From NCBI GenBank assembly GCA_964541225.1, contig CAZIPN010000004.1, forward strand, positions 1 to 64,000: a DNA stretch of 64,000 bases. The letters run 5' to 3'. Origin of the DNA: CAZIPN01 sp964541225 (GTDB lineage: Bacteria > Actinomycetota > Coriobacteriia > Anaerosomatales > JAAXUF01). Numbering within the stretch: position 1 is the stretch's first letter; each line of letters begins with the position of its first letter. Shown here in pieces: positions 43,123 to 51,381 of the stretch. Made by a program: the position numbers and the translations under genes. The notes under the pieces are model-generated. The model was not told the origin of the DNA. It made no database searches and worked only from the letters and a program-made list of their open reading frames with translations.

Positions 43123-44358
43123 ATGTCTGATGACACGAGGAAGACCCTCGCCTCGCCAAGGGGCACGCGGCCCCCTTCGACTGTCCACTCGCGGCGCACA
43201 TCACGGCGCGTGCGGCTTGTGGTGCTCGGCGTCGTCCTGGCAGCTATCACCGGCCTTGGAATTGCGCACCAGCAGGGAGTGCCGGTCACGGGTGTGGATG
43301 CTCTGTGTCCGTTTGGCGGGCTCGAGAGCCTATGGTCTCTGATCACTGCGGGAACGTTGGTCCAGCGTATTGCAGTGTCGAGTGTGATCCTGTTGATCGG
43401 CGTGATCGCGGTCGCCGTCGTCTTTCGCCGGGCTTTCTGCGGCTACGTGTGTCCGCTGGGCGCTCTACAGGAGTTCTTTGGGATGCTCGGGCGTCGGCTG
43501 TTTGGCAAGCAGCGTCCTCACGTTCCAGTCGCAATCGATCGCGTCGCGCGCTATCTCAAGTACGTCGTGCTCGTGGGCTTCACGGTCTGGACCTGGCAGG
43601 CGGCCACCCTCGTCCTGCGCCCCTACGACCCCTGGGTTGCCTACATGCACCTGACATCTGCGGAACTGTTTGCCGAGTTCGCTGTCGGCGTAGCGGTGCT
43701 GGCTGTGTCGCTGGTCGGCTCGCTTGTCTACGAGCGATTCTTCTGCAAGTACGCGTGTCCCATGGGTGCGTTCCTCGGCATCATCTCTCCTGTGTCCATC
43801 TTCAAGGTTCGGCGTGACGAGAGTGTGTGCACCTCATGCGGGTCGTGCGACGCGTCGTGCCCGGTGAACGTGAAGGTGTCCACCGTCGCGACCGTCAACG
43901 ATCCGGAGTGCATCAACTGCAACGAGTGCGTGAACGCTTGTCCCACCAAGGGAGCGTTGAGCGTCTCGGCTCCCGGTCCCGCAGCATCGCGCCGCAGCCT
44001 GAAGCCGAACGCAGTGCTGCTCGGCACGGGCGCGATACTTGGTCTGCTCATCCTGGCCACCACCGCCAGTGGCTCGTTCGCGTGGACCGTCCCAAACGCC
44101 CAGAAGGCGCTTCGCGGGGGTGTGTCGGGCACCTCGACGCAGACGATCAACGCAGAGGAGATTCGTGGCTCGATGACGTTTGCCGAGGTATCCAAGACCA
44201 CCGGTATTCCGGCGTCTGCGTTCGAGAAACGCTTTGGGATCACCGACGCAGAGATGGACATGCCCATGAAGGACCTGGCTGAGGCACACGGCTTCGATGT
44301 GCACACCGACGTGCGGGAGTGGGTCGAGGGACAATTGGGCGCTCAACCAGCGAAGTAG
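43123..44358 (+). CDS. NapH/YccM-like membrane polyferredoxin
   Basis: 411 aa; ATG 43123 with GGAGAGAG. Four to five transmembrane helices carry two CxxxCP motifs (FCGYVCPLGAL and FCKYACPMGAF), followed by a cytoplasmic 2[4Fe-4S] ferredoxin module (CTSCGSCDASCPVNVKV and CINCNECVNACPTKGA), another helix and a small C-terminal domain with TFAEVSKTTGIP. Such proteins pass electrons between quinone and a soluble partner. Next to nifA and 3 kb from mop, it could feed electrons to nitrogenase ferredoxin, but this is only positional inference. FMN-binding domain of NosR/RnfG type is absent. Confidence 0.88.
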   Translation: MSDDTRKTLASPRGTRPPSTVHSRRTSRRVRLVVLGVVLAAITGLGIAHQQGVPVTGVDALCPFGGLESLWSLITAGTLVQRIAVSSVILLIGVIAVAVVFRRAFCGYVCPLGALQEFFGMLGRRLFGKQRPHVPVAIDRVARYLKYVVLVGFTVWTWQAATLVLRPYDPWVAYMHLTSAELFAEFAVGVAVLAVSLVGSLVYERFFCKYACPMGAFLGIISPVSIFKVRRDESVCTSCGSCDASCPVNVKVSTVATVNDPECINCNECVNACPTKGALSVSAPGPAASRRSLKPNAVLLGTGAILGLLILATTASGSFAWTVPNAQKALRGGVSGTSTQTINAEEIRGSMTFAEVSKTTGIPASAFEKRFGITDAEMDMPMKDLAEAHGFDVHTDVREWVEGQLGAQPAK

Positions 44359-44413
44359 GTGCCCCTTCGATGCACGGCTTTGTGGCCGCCGCCGCTCCCC
44401 AGGACTATTCTTG

Positions 44414-44447
44414 TTGTGGCTGCACCCGTGCGAAGTGCAGCCGACAA
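44414..44447. terminator. Bidirectional terminator-like hairpin
   Basis: GGCTGCAC (44418-44425) pairs with GTGCAGCC (44435-44442); TTGT and ACAA extend the stem outside one bulged G. It lies between convergent genes, 55 bp from each stop. Confidence 0.7.
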
Positions 44448-44501
44448 GTAGGCTTCCCGGCCTGACCCCGGTGACAACCGGATCTGAGTGCGTGACAGAA
44501 C

Positions 44502-45617
44502 TCAGCGAGTGATCGGGATTCTGAACCCCACCGTTGCGCCGCCCTCAGGGTTGCGTTCGGCGAACATCTCACCGCCATGGTCGTGGACTATCTGGCGTGA
44601 GATGGCCAGTCCCAGGCCGGCCCCGCCGGTCTCAGCGGCGCGCGAAGGGTCCCCGCGATAGAAGCGCTCGAAGATGTAGGGAAGGTCCTGCTCGGCGATT
44701 CCTTCGCCCGTGTCGCGGATCGCGACTTCGGCCAGTCCGCCGTTCTCGGCGATTGCGACGCTCACGCTGCCGACGTGCGTGTGGCGCAGTGCATTGCTCA
44801 GGAGGTTTCGCATGACCTGTGAGAGGCGGGTCTCATCTCCGAGCACGGAGAAGGAGACCGCGTCGCTGTCGGCGGTCATTCGGACCGCTACCTCCGAGGG
44901 GGCCATGGCGCTTGCGCGCGCCACTTCGCGGCGCGACAGCTCGGCAATGTCGATCTCGTGCATCTCGTAGCTGAGTCGGCCTGACTCCGCCGTGCTGAGC
45001 TCTCGGAGCTCCTCAACGAGCACCGAGAGGTGCTGCAGGTCGTCGAGGAGCGAAGCCAGGCGCTCCTCGTTGATGGGGACGATACCGTCGACCATCCCCT
45101 CGGCCTGTGCCCGCGCGGCTGCGATGGGGTTGCGCAGTTCGTGCGAGACGTCGGCGACGAGGCGGCGTCTGAGTTCCTCGGCATTCTCAAGGGAGTCGGC
45201 CATCGAGTTGAACGCATCGCCGAGAGCAGCGACTTCCGTGGGGCCGGCGATCTCGACGCGATGAGCGAGGTCGCCGCTCGATACCTGCTCGGCGGCGTGT
45301 TCGAGGCGACGAAGTGGGCGCGTGAGATACGCGGCCAAGAAGTAGGCCACGACGGCGGCGACCACGACCGCAATGAGGCCGCCGATGTAGACGCTCTGGT
45401 CTACGCTCTGGATGAACGTTTGCTCTGCAGCACCGAGCATTCTGTGCCCCATTCCTCGGCCCGCGCCCATTGGCGAGGAGGGGAGGCCGGCCAGGTAGGC
45501 ATCGAACGCTCCCGAGAGGGCGTCACGGGCGATGAGCCCGACCGCCACTACTGTCCCGAGGGCCACGAGGAGGATTGATGCGAATACCTCGACGCCCAGA
45601 CCGATTCGACCTTTCAT
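44502..45617 (-). CDS. Sensor histidine kinase (BaeS/CpxA-like)
   Basis: 371 aa. Helix at about 7-28, a short extracytoplasmic loop of about 50 residues rich in Met, His and Gly (SPMGAGRGMGHRMLG), second helix at about 77-98, HAMP, HisKA with ADVSHELRNPIAAARAQ, and HATPase with N-box NLLSNALRH, DTGEGI and GGAGLGLAIS. The Met/His-rich loop could bind a metal such as copper, but no known motif is complete. Overlaps the upstream response regulator by 4 bp. Confidence 0.92.
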   Translation of the reverse strand: MKGRIGLGVEVFASILLVALGTVVAVGLIARDALSGAFDAYLAGLPSSPMGAGRGMGHRMLGAAEQTFIQSVDQSVYIGGLIAVVVAAVVAYFLAAYLTRPLRRLEHAAEQVSSGDLAHRVEIAGPTEVAALGDAFNSMADSLENAEELRRRLVADVSHELRNPIAAARAQAEGMVDGIVPINEERLASLLDDLQHLSVLVEELRELSTAESGRLSYEMHEIDIAELSRREVARASAMAPSEVAVRMTADSDAVSFSVLGDETRLSQVMRNLLSNALRHTHVGSVSVAIAENGGLAEVAIRDTGEGIAEQDLPYIFERFYRGDPSRAAETGGAGLGLAISRQIVHDHGGEMFAERNPEGGATVGFRIPITR

Positions 45618-46288
45618 GACGCATCCAGCTTGTATCCGACGCCAATGACCGTGCGTATGTATCTCGGTGTCTTCGGGTCGTCGCCCAGCTTGTGGCGGAT
45701 GTTCTTGATGTGGGCGTCGATGGTGCGCTCGTAGCCGTCAAAGGCATCCCCCGCAGACGCCTCAAGCAGCTGAAGCCTTGAGTAGACGCGGCCGGGATGG
45801 GCAGCCATCGTCGCGAGGATGTCGAACTGTGCGCGAGTCAGCTCGATGTTGTTGCCATCAAGCGTGACCGAGCGCCTCTCGGGATCGATTGCCAGCTCAC
45901 CGACGGTCAGTGTTGCCATGCCGCCGCGAGGCTCGCAGCGCCTGAGGACGGCCTTCACTCGCGCGACGACCTCCCTTGGGCTGAAGGGCTTGGTGACGTA
46001 GTCATCAGCGCCCAGCTGAAGGCCGACCAGCCGATCGACCTCGTCGCTTCGGGCTGTGACCAGGATGACAGGGATGCCGTCTGCCTGGAAACGGCGCGTA
46101 AGTTCGAGCCCATCGATCCCGGGGAGCATGATGTCTACGAGAGCCAAGTCAGGACGCGCGCTGCGGGCCGATTCGAGGGCCGCGGTTCCGTCAGTCGCAA
46201 CGACCGCTGTGAATCCGTCCGCTCGCAGGTACTCGGCGAGGACGTCCACGATCTTTGGGTTGTCATCGACCACCAGTACGGTTGGCAT
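45614..46288 (-). CDS. OmpR-family response regulator
   Basis: 224 aa from the ATG at 46288 (GAGGAG upstream; the longer frame adds seven residues). Receiver domain with phospho-acceptor in DLALVDIMLPGIDG, LVTARSDEVD, and YVTKPFSPREV; winged-helix C-terminus LTRAQFDILATMAAHPGRVYSR and the DAHIKNIRHKLGDD recognition helix. Partner of the adjacent kinase. Targets may include the exported-protein gene located upstream. Confidence 0.95.
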   Translation of the reverse strand: MPTVLVVDDNPKIVDVLAEYLRADGFTAVVATDGTAALESARSARPDLALVDIMLPGIDGLELTRRFQADGIPVILVTARSDEVDRLVGLQLGADDYVTKPFSPREVVARVKAVLRRCEPRGGMATLTVGELAIDPERRSVTLDGNNIELTRAQFDILATMAAHPGRVYSRLQLLEASAGDAFDGYERTIDAHIKNIRHKLGDDPKTPRYIRTVIGVGYKLDAS

Positions 46289-46337
46289 ACCGTGCTCCTC
46301 TGTTGGCACCGTCTCCTACGTTTGTACCGCACAGGCA

Positions 46338-46369
46338 GAAACGAGGCGGCTGCACAGCCACCTCGTTTC
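46338..46369 (-). terminator. Strong hairpin between exported-protein gene and response regulator
   Basis: GAAACGAGG-x-GGCTG and CAGCC-x-CCTCGTTTC form a 14-bp stem with one internal mismatch and a 4-nt loop TGCA. It follows the stop of the exported protein on the same strand, so it should limit read-through to the two-component genes. Confidence 0.75.
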
Positions 46370-46388
46370 CGGCCGAGGAGAGCGAGAC

Positions 46389-46952
46389 TCAGTTCATGCA
46401 CGATCCATCGCGGGCGCCGCCACCTTGCCCGCCACCTGAACCGCGTCCGGATCCTGCGCCAGCGCCTCTGCCACTGCCAGCTCCTGCGCCCGAGCCGCCA
46501 TTGGGACCACTACCGTCGCACGCAGACGGGTCGGTCACTCGCTGGGTGACTCGGCTCTTCATTGCCGACAACGCCGTATCAGCCTGGCTTTGGCTGATCG
46601 AGCCTGCCTTGACCTTAGTTGCCAAGACCTGCTCGCGCACCTTCAGAGCCTGAGCGACGATCTGACCGGTGCTGACGTTCTTGTCGGCAGCGATCTGCGC
46701 GAACGTCTTGCCGGATGCTCGCTGCGTTGCGACTTGCGCCGGGGTCTGACCCGTCAGGTTTGCGACAACGTCGAGCATTCTGCCACCGGCAGCGCCGACC
46801 GCGCCGCCGAGTCCCGCGCCGCAACGCGCGACCGCCTGTGCGGGCGCCGAGTTAGTGACAGTCCCGGCGAACCCCGTTGACACGCTGCCGAGCACCAGAC
46901 CGGCGACCAGGCCGCCTGCGAGGGCTGCCGCCCACTTCTTCGATCGAAACAT
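46389..46952 (-). CDS. Exported protein with Gly/Arg/Ser-rich tail (DUF2680-like)
   Basis: 187 aa; ATG 46952 with AGGAG seven bases upstream. Signal peptide MFRSKKWAAALAGGLVAG with cleavage after FAG or nearby. Residues 60-140 form a helical domain with AGKTFAQIA-like (ASGKTFAQIAADKNVS), VREQVLATKVKAGSISQS and ADTALSAMKSRV, resembling DUF2680 envelope proteins. The C-terminus repeats GSG(A)G(S)GRG units, ending in ARDGSCMN. Located upstream of, and co-oriented with, a two-component system, so possibly its target or accessory sensor. Confidence 0.7.
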   Translation of the reverse strand: MFRSKKWAAALAGGLVAGLVLGSVSTGFAGTVTNSAPAQAVARCGAGLGGAVGAAGGRMLDVVANLTGQTPAQVATQRASGKTFAQIAADKNVSTGQIVAQALKVREQVLATKVKAGSISQSQADTALSAMKSRVTQRVTDPSACDGSGPNGGSGAGAGSGRGAGAGSGRGSGGGQGGGARDGSCMN

Positions 46953-47193
46953 GTCGTGCTCCTCTCTCTCTGTGTGCCTATCCTCCTGTTGAAGAAGATG
47001 GGGCCGACGTGTGAATTTCGCGTGCGCGCCGAAAGCGAATGGAGTGAACGACGCCTCAGTGCCCGGCGAGCCGACGATCTGCCCGGGCATTCCTCCATGT
47101 CGAATGCCACTGATCAGGTCCAGATTGTGCAGCGCTGGCATTAAGCTTGCGTAATGGGTCGCGGCGTCTGCCAGCCCACCAAAGGAGACCGCC

Positions 47194-48063
47194 ATGGCCA
47201 AGGCCCGAGGCATTCTCGCGACGTACTCTGCACAGCCAACACGCGACGGGGCGGGGGTGCACCTGCGACGGGCTTTCGGTTCAACTCACTCGCCGCTCTT
47301 CGATCCCTTCTTGATGTTGGATGACTATCGGTCTTCAGAGCCGGCTAGGTATCGGAGGGGCTTCCCGTGGCACCCTCACCGTGGGATCGAAACGGTGACA
47401 TACCTGCTGCGTGGTGACATTGAGCACTCGGATTCCTCGGGGAATCAGGGGGTCCTCGGCTCGGGATGCGCTCAGTGGATGACTGCCGGCCGAGGCATAG
47501 TGCACCAAGAGATGCCGATTGGCGATGTCGACGGTGTCCTTGAGGGCTTTCAACTGTGGGTGAATCTGCCTGCAACGCACAAGATGACCGAACCGTCCTA
47601 CCAACACGCTTCGTGCGAAGCGATTCCGCTGATAGTGACGATGGATGGCGTTGCCGTGCGTGTCATATCGGGCACCGTAGATGGCGTCACGGGTCCCGTA
47701 CAGGGGCTTGCCACAAACCCCGAGTTTCTCGACATCACCGTTCCTCCGCAGTCGCGTTACGTGCACCCCACTCCCTCTGCGCACACGGTGTGTGCCTACG
47801 TGATTGCAGGATCCGGATCGTTCGCGAGTCACATTCGCGCAGAGGAGCGGGTCTTTGACGGCAGCGCGATTCTGTTTGGCGAAGGCGACCTGGTCACCGC
47901 TGTCACTCGCGAGGACCCGCTGCGGTTCTTGCTGTGCGCCGGGCGACCTCTCCGTGAGCCCGTGGCGTGGTCCGGTCCCATCGTCATGAACACCCAGCAG
48001 GAACTCGAAAGTGCGTTCGACGAACTGCAGCACGGGACGTTTCTTCACCGTGGAGCTGCCTGA
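47194..48063 (+). CDS. Pirin family protein
   Basis: 289 aa, bicupin. N-terminal cupin has the metal ligands of pirins: FPWHPHRGIETVTYLLRG (two His), then HSDSSGN and QWMTAGRGIVHQEMP with a third His and Glu. The C-terminal cupin is degenerate. Some pirins have quercetinase activity and others act as regulators; the role here is unknown. ATG is preceded by AAAGGAG. Monocistronic, followed by a terminator. Confidence 0.93.
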   Translation: MAKARGILATYSAQPTRDGAGVHLRRAFGSTHSPLFDPFLMLDDYRSSEPARYRRGFPWHPHRGIETVTYLLRGDIEHSDSSGNQGVLGSGCAQWMTAGRGIVHQEMPIGDVDGVLEGFQLWVNLPATHKMTEPSYQHASCEAIPLIVTMDGVAVRVISGTVDGVTGPVQGLATNPEFLDITVPPQSRYVHPTPSAHTVCAYVIAGSGSFASHIRAEERVFDGSAILFGEGDLVTAVTREDPLRFLLCAGRPLREPVAWSGPIVMNTQQELESAFDELQHGTFLHRGAA

Positions 48064-48078
48064 CGGCCAAGGGCGCCC

Positions 48079-48116
48079 GCGCGCCCGGGTTCTTGTATCC
48101 GCAAGAGCGGGCGCGC
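48079..48116. terminator. Bidirectional terminator-like hairpin
   Basis: GCGCGCCCG (48079-48087) and CGGGCGCGC (48108-48116) form a perfect 9-bp GC stem with a 20-nt loop that has its own small stem (CTTG/CAAG). It lies between convergent pirin and glycosyltransferase genes, touching the stop of the latter. Confidence 0.75.
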
Positions 48117-48119
48117 AGC

Positions 48120-49820
48120 CTACGGCTTCTTGGTCCATACGTCGAAATCGGCGACCGTCTCAACTCTCGTGTAGCGCGTCAGCAGCTGTTCAATGAACGG
48201 ATTGTCACGCGCTGCGTTCTCGTAGGGCAGCAGATGGAGCCTCCTCATTGAGAACAGATCGACGAAGATCACATCGGGCATCGCCTCGTGCTCCTCGAAG
48301 TAGTCCAGGGCATACCCGTCCGAGCGTGACGGGTAGAGCCACACAGCGTTGGTGTAGATCTGTCCGCCCACTGCCAGATACCCTTGCCGTTCTCCGTAGA
48401 ACGTGACTCGGGATGTCGGCCTCACCAACCGTTTGCCGGTTGCCTCGAGGGCGAGGATCTCCCGTTGGCGCTCAGGGGTGGTGTGCATTCCCGCATACAT
48501 GCCCCCACTGACAACCGCCGTCATGTTCTGAGGCCGTCCGTTGTCGACCGACTCCGACCACACGGTGCCCACAGCGATGGCGAGGATCGCCACCGACGCC
48601 ACTGCGAGAACGCGCTCTCCGGACAACGTCTCAAGGGCACTGCCCCATGTGGCGATGACGGCGATCGCAGCCGGAACGATTCCGATGACGGCGACCCCGC
48701 GCATCCACGGGGCATCCGTCGAGTACGCGACGGCAGCAAACCCGACCGCTGAGGCTGGGAGCGTGAGGACGAGCAGCGAGAGCAGGTCGCGGCGCTTCTC
48801 CGAGGTGGCCCACACGGCTGTGGGCGCGATGGCAGCGAGCGCGAACGTGATGAGCCAAGCGCTCGCGGTCATGCCGAACACGCGCTGGCTCAGGACAATG
48901 GCCTGAACGGTGGGCGGCAGTGCGAGTATCGGTAGTGAGAACAGCAGCCAGGCGCGAACGTTGCGTGAAAACCGAGGCACGCATGCGAGTGCTGCCGCGA
49001 CCCACATTGGCCACAAGAGCGGTTGTCCCAAGGACCCGGAGAGCCGCGTGGCCGCGCGCTGCAGCTTCTCGGCAGGGGAGCGGAAGCTCTCGACGTTGGA
49101 GGATGCGTAGCGCAGACCCCGAGTGATCTCGGTGATGGACACGAACGCCAACAGGCTGCCGACGAAGACCAGGCTGGTCACTGCGGCCGTGATCAGGAGC
49201 GGCAGAACGATCCGCCGGTCACGCGTGCGAACGATCAAGACGAAGGCGAGGGTCGCGGCTGCAATCGCCAATGGCGGGTAGGTGACCGATGCGAATACGA
49301 GGGCGACGCCGGTTCCAGCCGCCGCGAGCGGGCTGCGGTCGTGTTCGGCGCGATACGCAAGGGCAACAGCCAGCACAAAACCGATGGTGGTCATCTGGTT
49401 GTAGCCGGGGGCGAACAGGTTGAACGGTGGGCACAGAAGCGGAACGCTTACGGCGAGTGCGGCGACGAGCGGATGCAACGATCGTCGGAGCTGGACGTAG
49501 GCGACAAAGGCCACTCCCGCTGCGAGGGCTACGTAGAACAGACGGAATGCGGCTACCAACCCGAACGTGCCGAAGAGGTGAATCCACACCCACACGAAGC
49601 CTGCTGCCGGCAGGAAGCCGAGTGATTGCACCGACATCTCGTCGGCGAATGGTCGCGCGCCCTCGGCAAGACGAAGCGCCACGGTGACGTAGTGGCTGTC
49701 GTCGTAGAAGGAGACACCGAACGTCGAGCGCAGCGCGGTGAGTGCGAGGACGATGAGAGCCGCCATCGCGATCGCAATGCGTTCGGCTCCCCATCCCTGT
49801 CGGTTGGTAGGCGCTGGCAT
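48120..49820 (-). CDS. GT-C fold membrane glycosyltransferase-like protein
   Basis: 566 aa from ATG 49820; longer in-frame reading to 49985 gives an Arg/Pro-rich leader. About eleven transmembrane helices and an extracytoplasmic C-terminal domain of about 130 residues. The first outer loop carries an acidic pair in YDDSHYVTVALRLAEG, the position of the catalytic Asp in dolichyl/polyprenyl-phosphate sugar transferases (GT39/GT83/ArnT style). Acceptor unknown. There is no clear ribosome site upstream of the ATG. No cell-wall genes adjoin it. Confidence 0.75.
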   Translation of the reverse strand: MPAPTNRQGWGAERIAIAMAALIVLALTALRSTFGVSFYDDSHYVTVALRLAEGARPFADEMSVQSLGFLPAAGFVWVWIHLFGTFGLVAAFRLFYVALAAGVAFVAYVQLRRSLHPLVAALAVSVPLLCPPFNLFAPGYNQMTTIGFVLAVALAYRAEHDRSPLAAAGTGVALVFASVTYPPLAIAAATLAFVLIVRTRDRRIVLPLLITAAVTSLVFVGSLLAFVSITEITRGLRYASSNVESFRSPAEKLQRAATRLSGSLGQPLLWPMWVAAALACVPRFSRNVRAWLLFSLPILALPPTVQAIVLSQRVFGMTASAWLITFALAAIAPTAVWATSEKRRDLLSLLVLTLPASAVGFAAVAYSTDAPWMRGVAVIGIVPAAIAVIATWGSALETLSGERVLAVASVAILAIAVGTVWSESVDNGRPQNMTAVVSGGMYAGMHTTPERQREILALEATGKRLVRPTSRVTFYGERQGYLAVGGQIYTNAVWLYPSRSDGYALDYFEEHEAMPDVIFVDLFSMRRLHLLPYENAARDNPFIEQLLTRYTRVETVADFDVWTKKP

Positions 49821-50016
49821 GCGCGAAGGATACGGCGGCACGGGTTCGTCAGCAAGCAGCGGGACGGGGCGCGGCGCAGGGGACGGGGCGGCCCGGGTTC
49901 CTCGGCAGGCATGAGTGGGCGGGGCGCCGTGGGAAGCCACAAGCGGGGAGAATCGAGACACAGAGCGCGACAGGGGGATATTCAACGGAGTCTACGAGCC
50001 GAAAGGAGCAGCTGCT

Positions 50017-50421
50017 ATGAGCGACTTCATCGAGCTGACGAGTACTGAGGGTCTTGAACCTGGGATGATGCGCCGTGTTGCCCTCGAGGACCATGAGTTT
50101 CTTGTGGCTAGGATCGGCGATGAGTACTACGTGACTGACGGGCGCTGTGCACATCTCGGCGGAGATCTGAGCCGAGGAGTGCTCGACGGAACGGTGGTTA
50201 CATGTCCGCTTCATCACTCGCAGTATGACCTGAGGGATGGTCGGGTCTTGCGGTGGACGGACTGGTCGGGCGTCGTTCTGTCGGTCGCCGAGCTCCTGAG
50301 GCACCCGCGGCCGATTCGCGCTTATGAGAGCAAGGTGGAGGAGGGCAGAGTGTTCGTGGGGCCGCAGAAGCCATGTCCGCCGGTGGATATCGCGAGCCAG
50401 GAGTCGTCTCCCCCCGTGTAG
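50017..50421 (+). CDS. Rieske [2Fe-2S] ferredoxin
   Basis: 134 aa; ATG with AAAGGAG. Cluster ligands CAHLGGDL (Cys, His) and CPLHHSQYDLRDG (Cys, His) form one standard Rieske site, in a small soluble protein like the ferredoxin components of dioxygenases and nitrite reductases. No oxygenase gene is near. It could be a general electron carrier. Divergent from the glycosyltransferase gene. Confidence 0.92.
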   Translation: MSDFIELTSTEGLEPGMMRRVALEDHEFLVARIGDEYYVTDGRCAHLGGDLSRGVLDGTVVTCPLHHSQYDLRDGRVLRWTDWSGVVLSVAELLRHPRPIRAYESKVEEGRVFVGPQKPCPPVDIASQESSPPV

Positions 50422-50631
50422 CCGCTGGTCGAGGGCCGCGCACGGTGTTGCGACCAGATATTCGCGCTGGCTCTCTCAATGTGGAGGCAACCGGCATTTT
50501 GCACTTCATGGCGATTGGCAGAACGCCGATACTAATTGACAAAGGGATGACAGGTCCGCGCAGCGCGCATTCGCTATGCATGGCGGGCGGCGTCGCCAAG
50601 GATCGCGCGGACCCGTTTCGAGGAGGAAACC

Positions 50632-51378
50632 GTGGCACTCGAGGGCAACCTCAAGGACTTCTCACTTGCCGACATGTTTCGGCTGCTGGACAAGGGCTCG
50701 AAATCGGGCACTTTGCACGTGACGACCAGGGACTCCGAAGGCATCGTGTGCTTCAGGGGTGGCCAGATCTTCTACGCCTCGGCGAGCACGCAGCGTGAGC
50801 CCACCGGCAAGCGGTTGACGCGGGCCGGCATCATCACCGAGAAGCAGCTTAGGCAAGCGCAGGGTCTGATGAAGATCCAGAAGCGCGACAAGGCTGACCG
50901 CAGACTCGGCCAGATCTTGGTCGACGAGGGGTATGTCGAGCCGGGCATTCTCGAGAATCTGGTCTCCGAGCAAGTCGCTGACGCGCTCTTCGTGATGCTG
51001 CGATGGGACGACGGCGAGCTTCGCTTCGAGCCCGACGAGCATCGAGCCGATGTGGACCTTGGCTTCACCCTGCCGGTTGACCAAGCTGTCACTGACGCCG
51101 AGAAGCGCCTGGATGCATGGGAGCGTATTCGGGAGAAGGTGCCATCACTGGACACCCGCTTCGAGATGTCTGCTATGCCGGGGCAGAAACCGACCGAGAT
51201 TCATCTGAAACCGCGCGAATGGATGCTGCTGTGCTTCATGCACGGCGCCAAGAGCGTGTCCGAACTGGCCCAACTCACCGGCTACAACGATTTCGACACC
51301 GCGAGAACCCTATATGGGATGTTCACCGGGGGCCTCATCGAGAAGGTCGAGTCAGCCGGGGAGAGTTCGTCGGGCTAG
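50632..51378 (+). CDS. DUF4388 (PatA N-terminal-like) protein
   Basis: 248 aa; GTG start with GAGGAGG. N-terminal DUF4388 domain (ALEGNLKDFSLADMFRLLD, GTLHVTT, GIVCFRGGQIFYASA), a middle helix pair with RRLGQILVDEGYVEPGILE like an MshEN half, and a C-terminal winged helix (MLLCFMHGAKSVSELAQLTG). DUF4388 proteins are common in gliding, pilus and chemosensory systems of soil bacteria. It begins the chemosensory operon and is four bases before cheR. Confidence 0.85.
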   Translation: MALEGNLKDFSLADMFRLLDKGSKSGTLHVTTRDSEGIVCFRGGQIFYASASTQREPTGKRLTRAGIITEKQLRQAQGLMKIQKRDKADRRLGQILVDEGYVEPGILENLVSEQVADALFVMLRWDDGELRFEPDEHRADVDLGFTLPVDQAVTDAEKRLDAWERIREKVPSLDTRFEMSAMPGQKPTEIHLKPREWMLLCFMHGAKSVSELAQLTGYNDFDTARTLYGMFTGGLIEKVESAGESSSG

Positions 51379-51381
51379 CCC

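Noticed and set aside
50515..50541. Sigma-28-like (GCCGATAC) or sigma-70 (TTGACA) promoter before the chemosensory operon
   Set aside because: Neither has its partner element at the right spacing.
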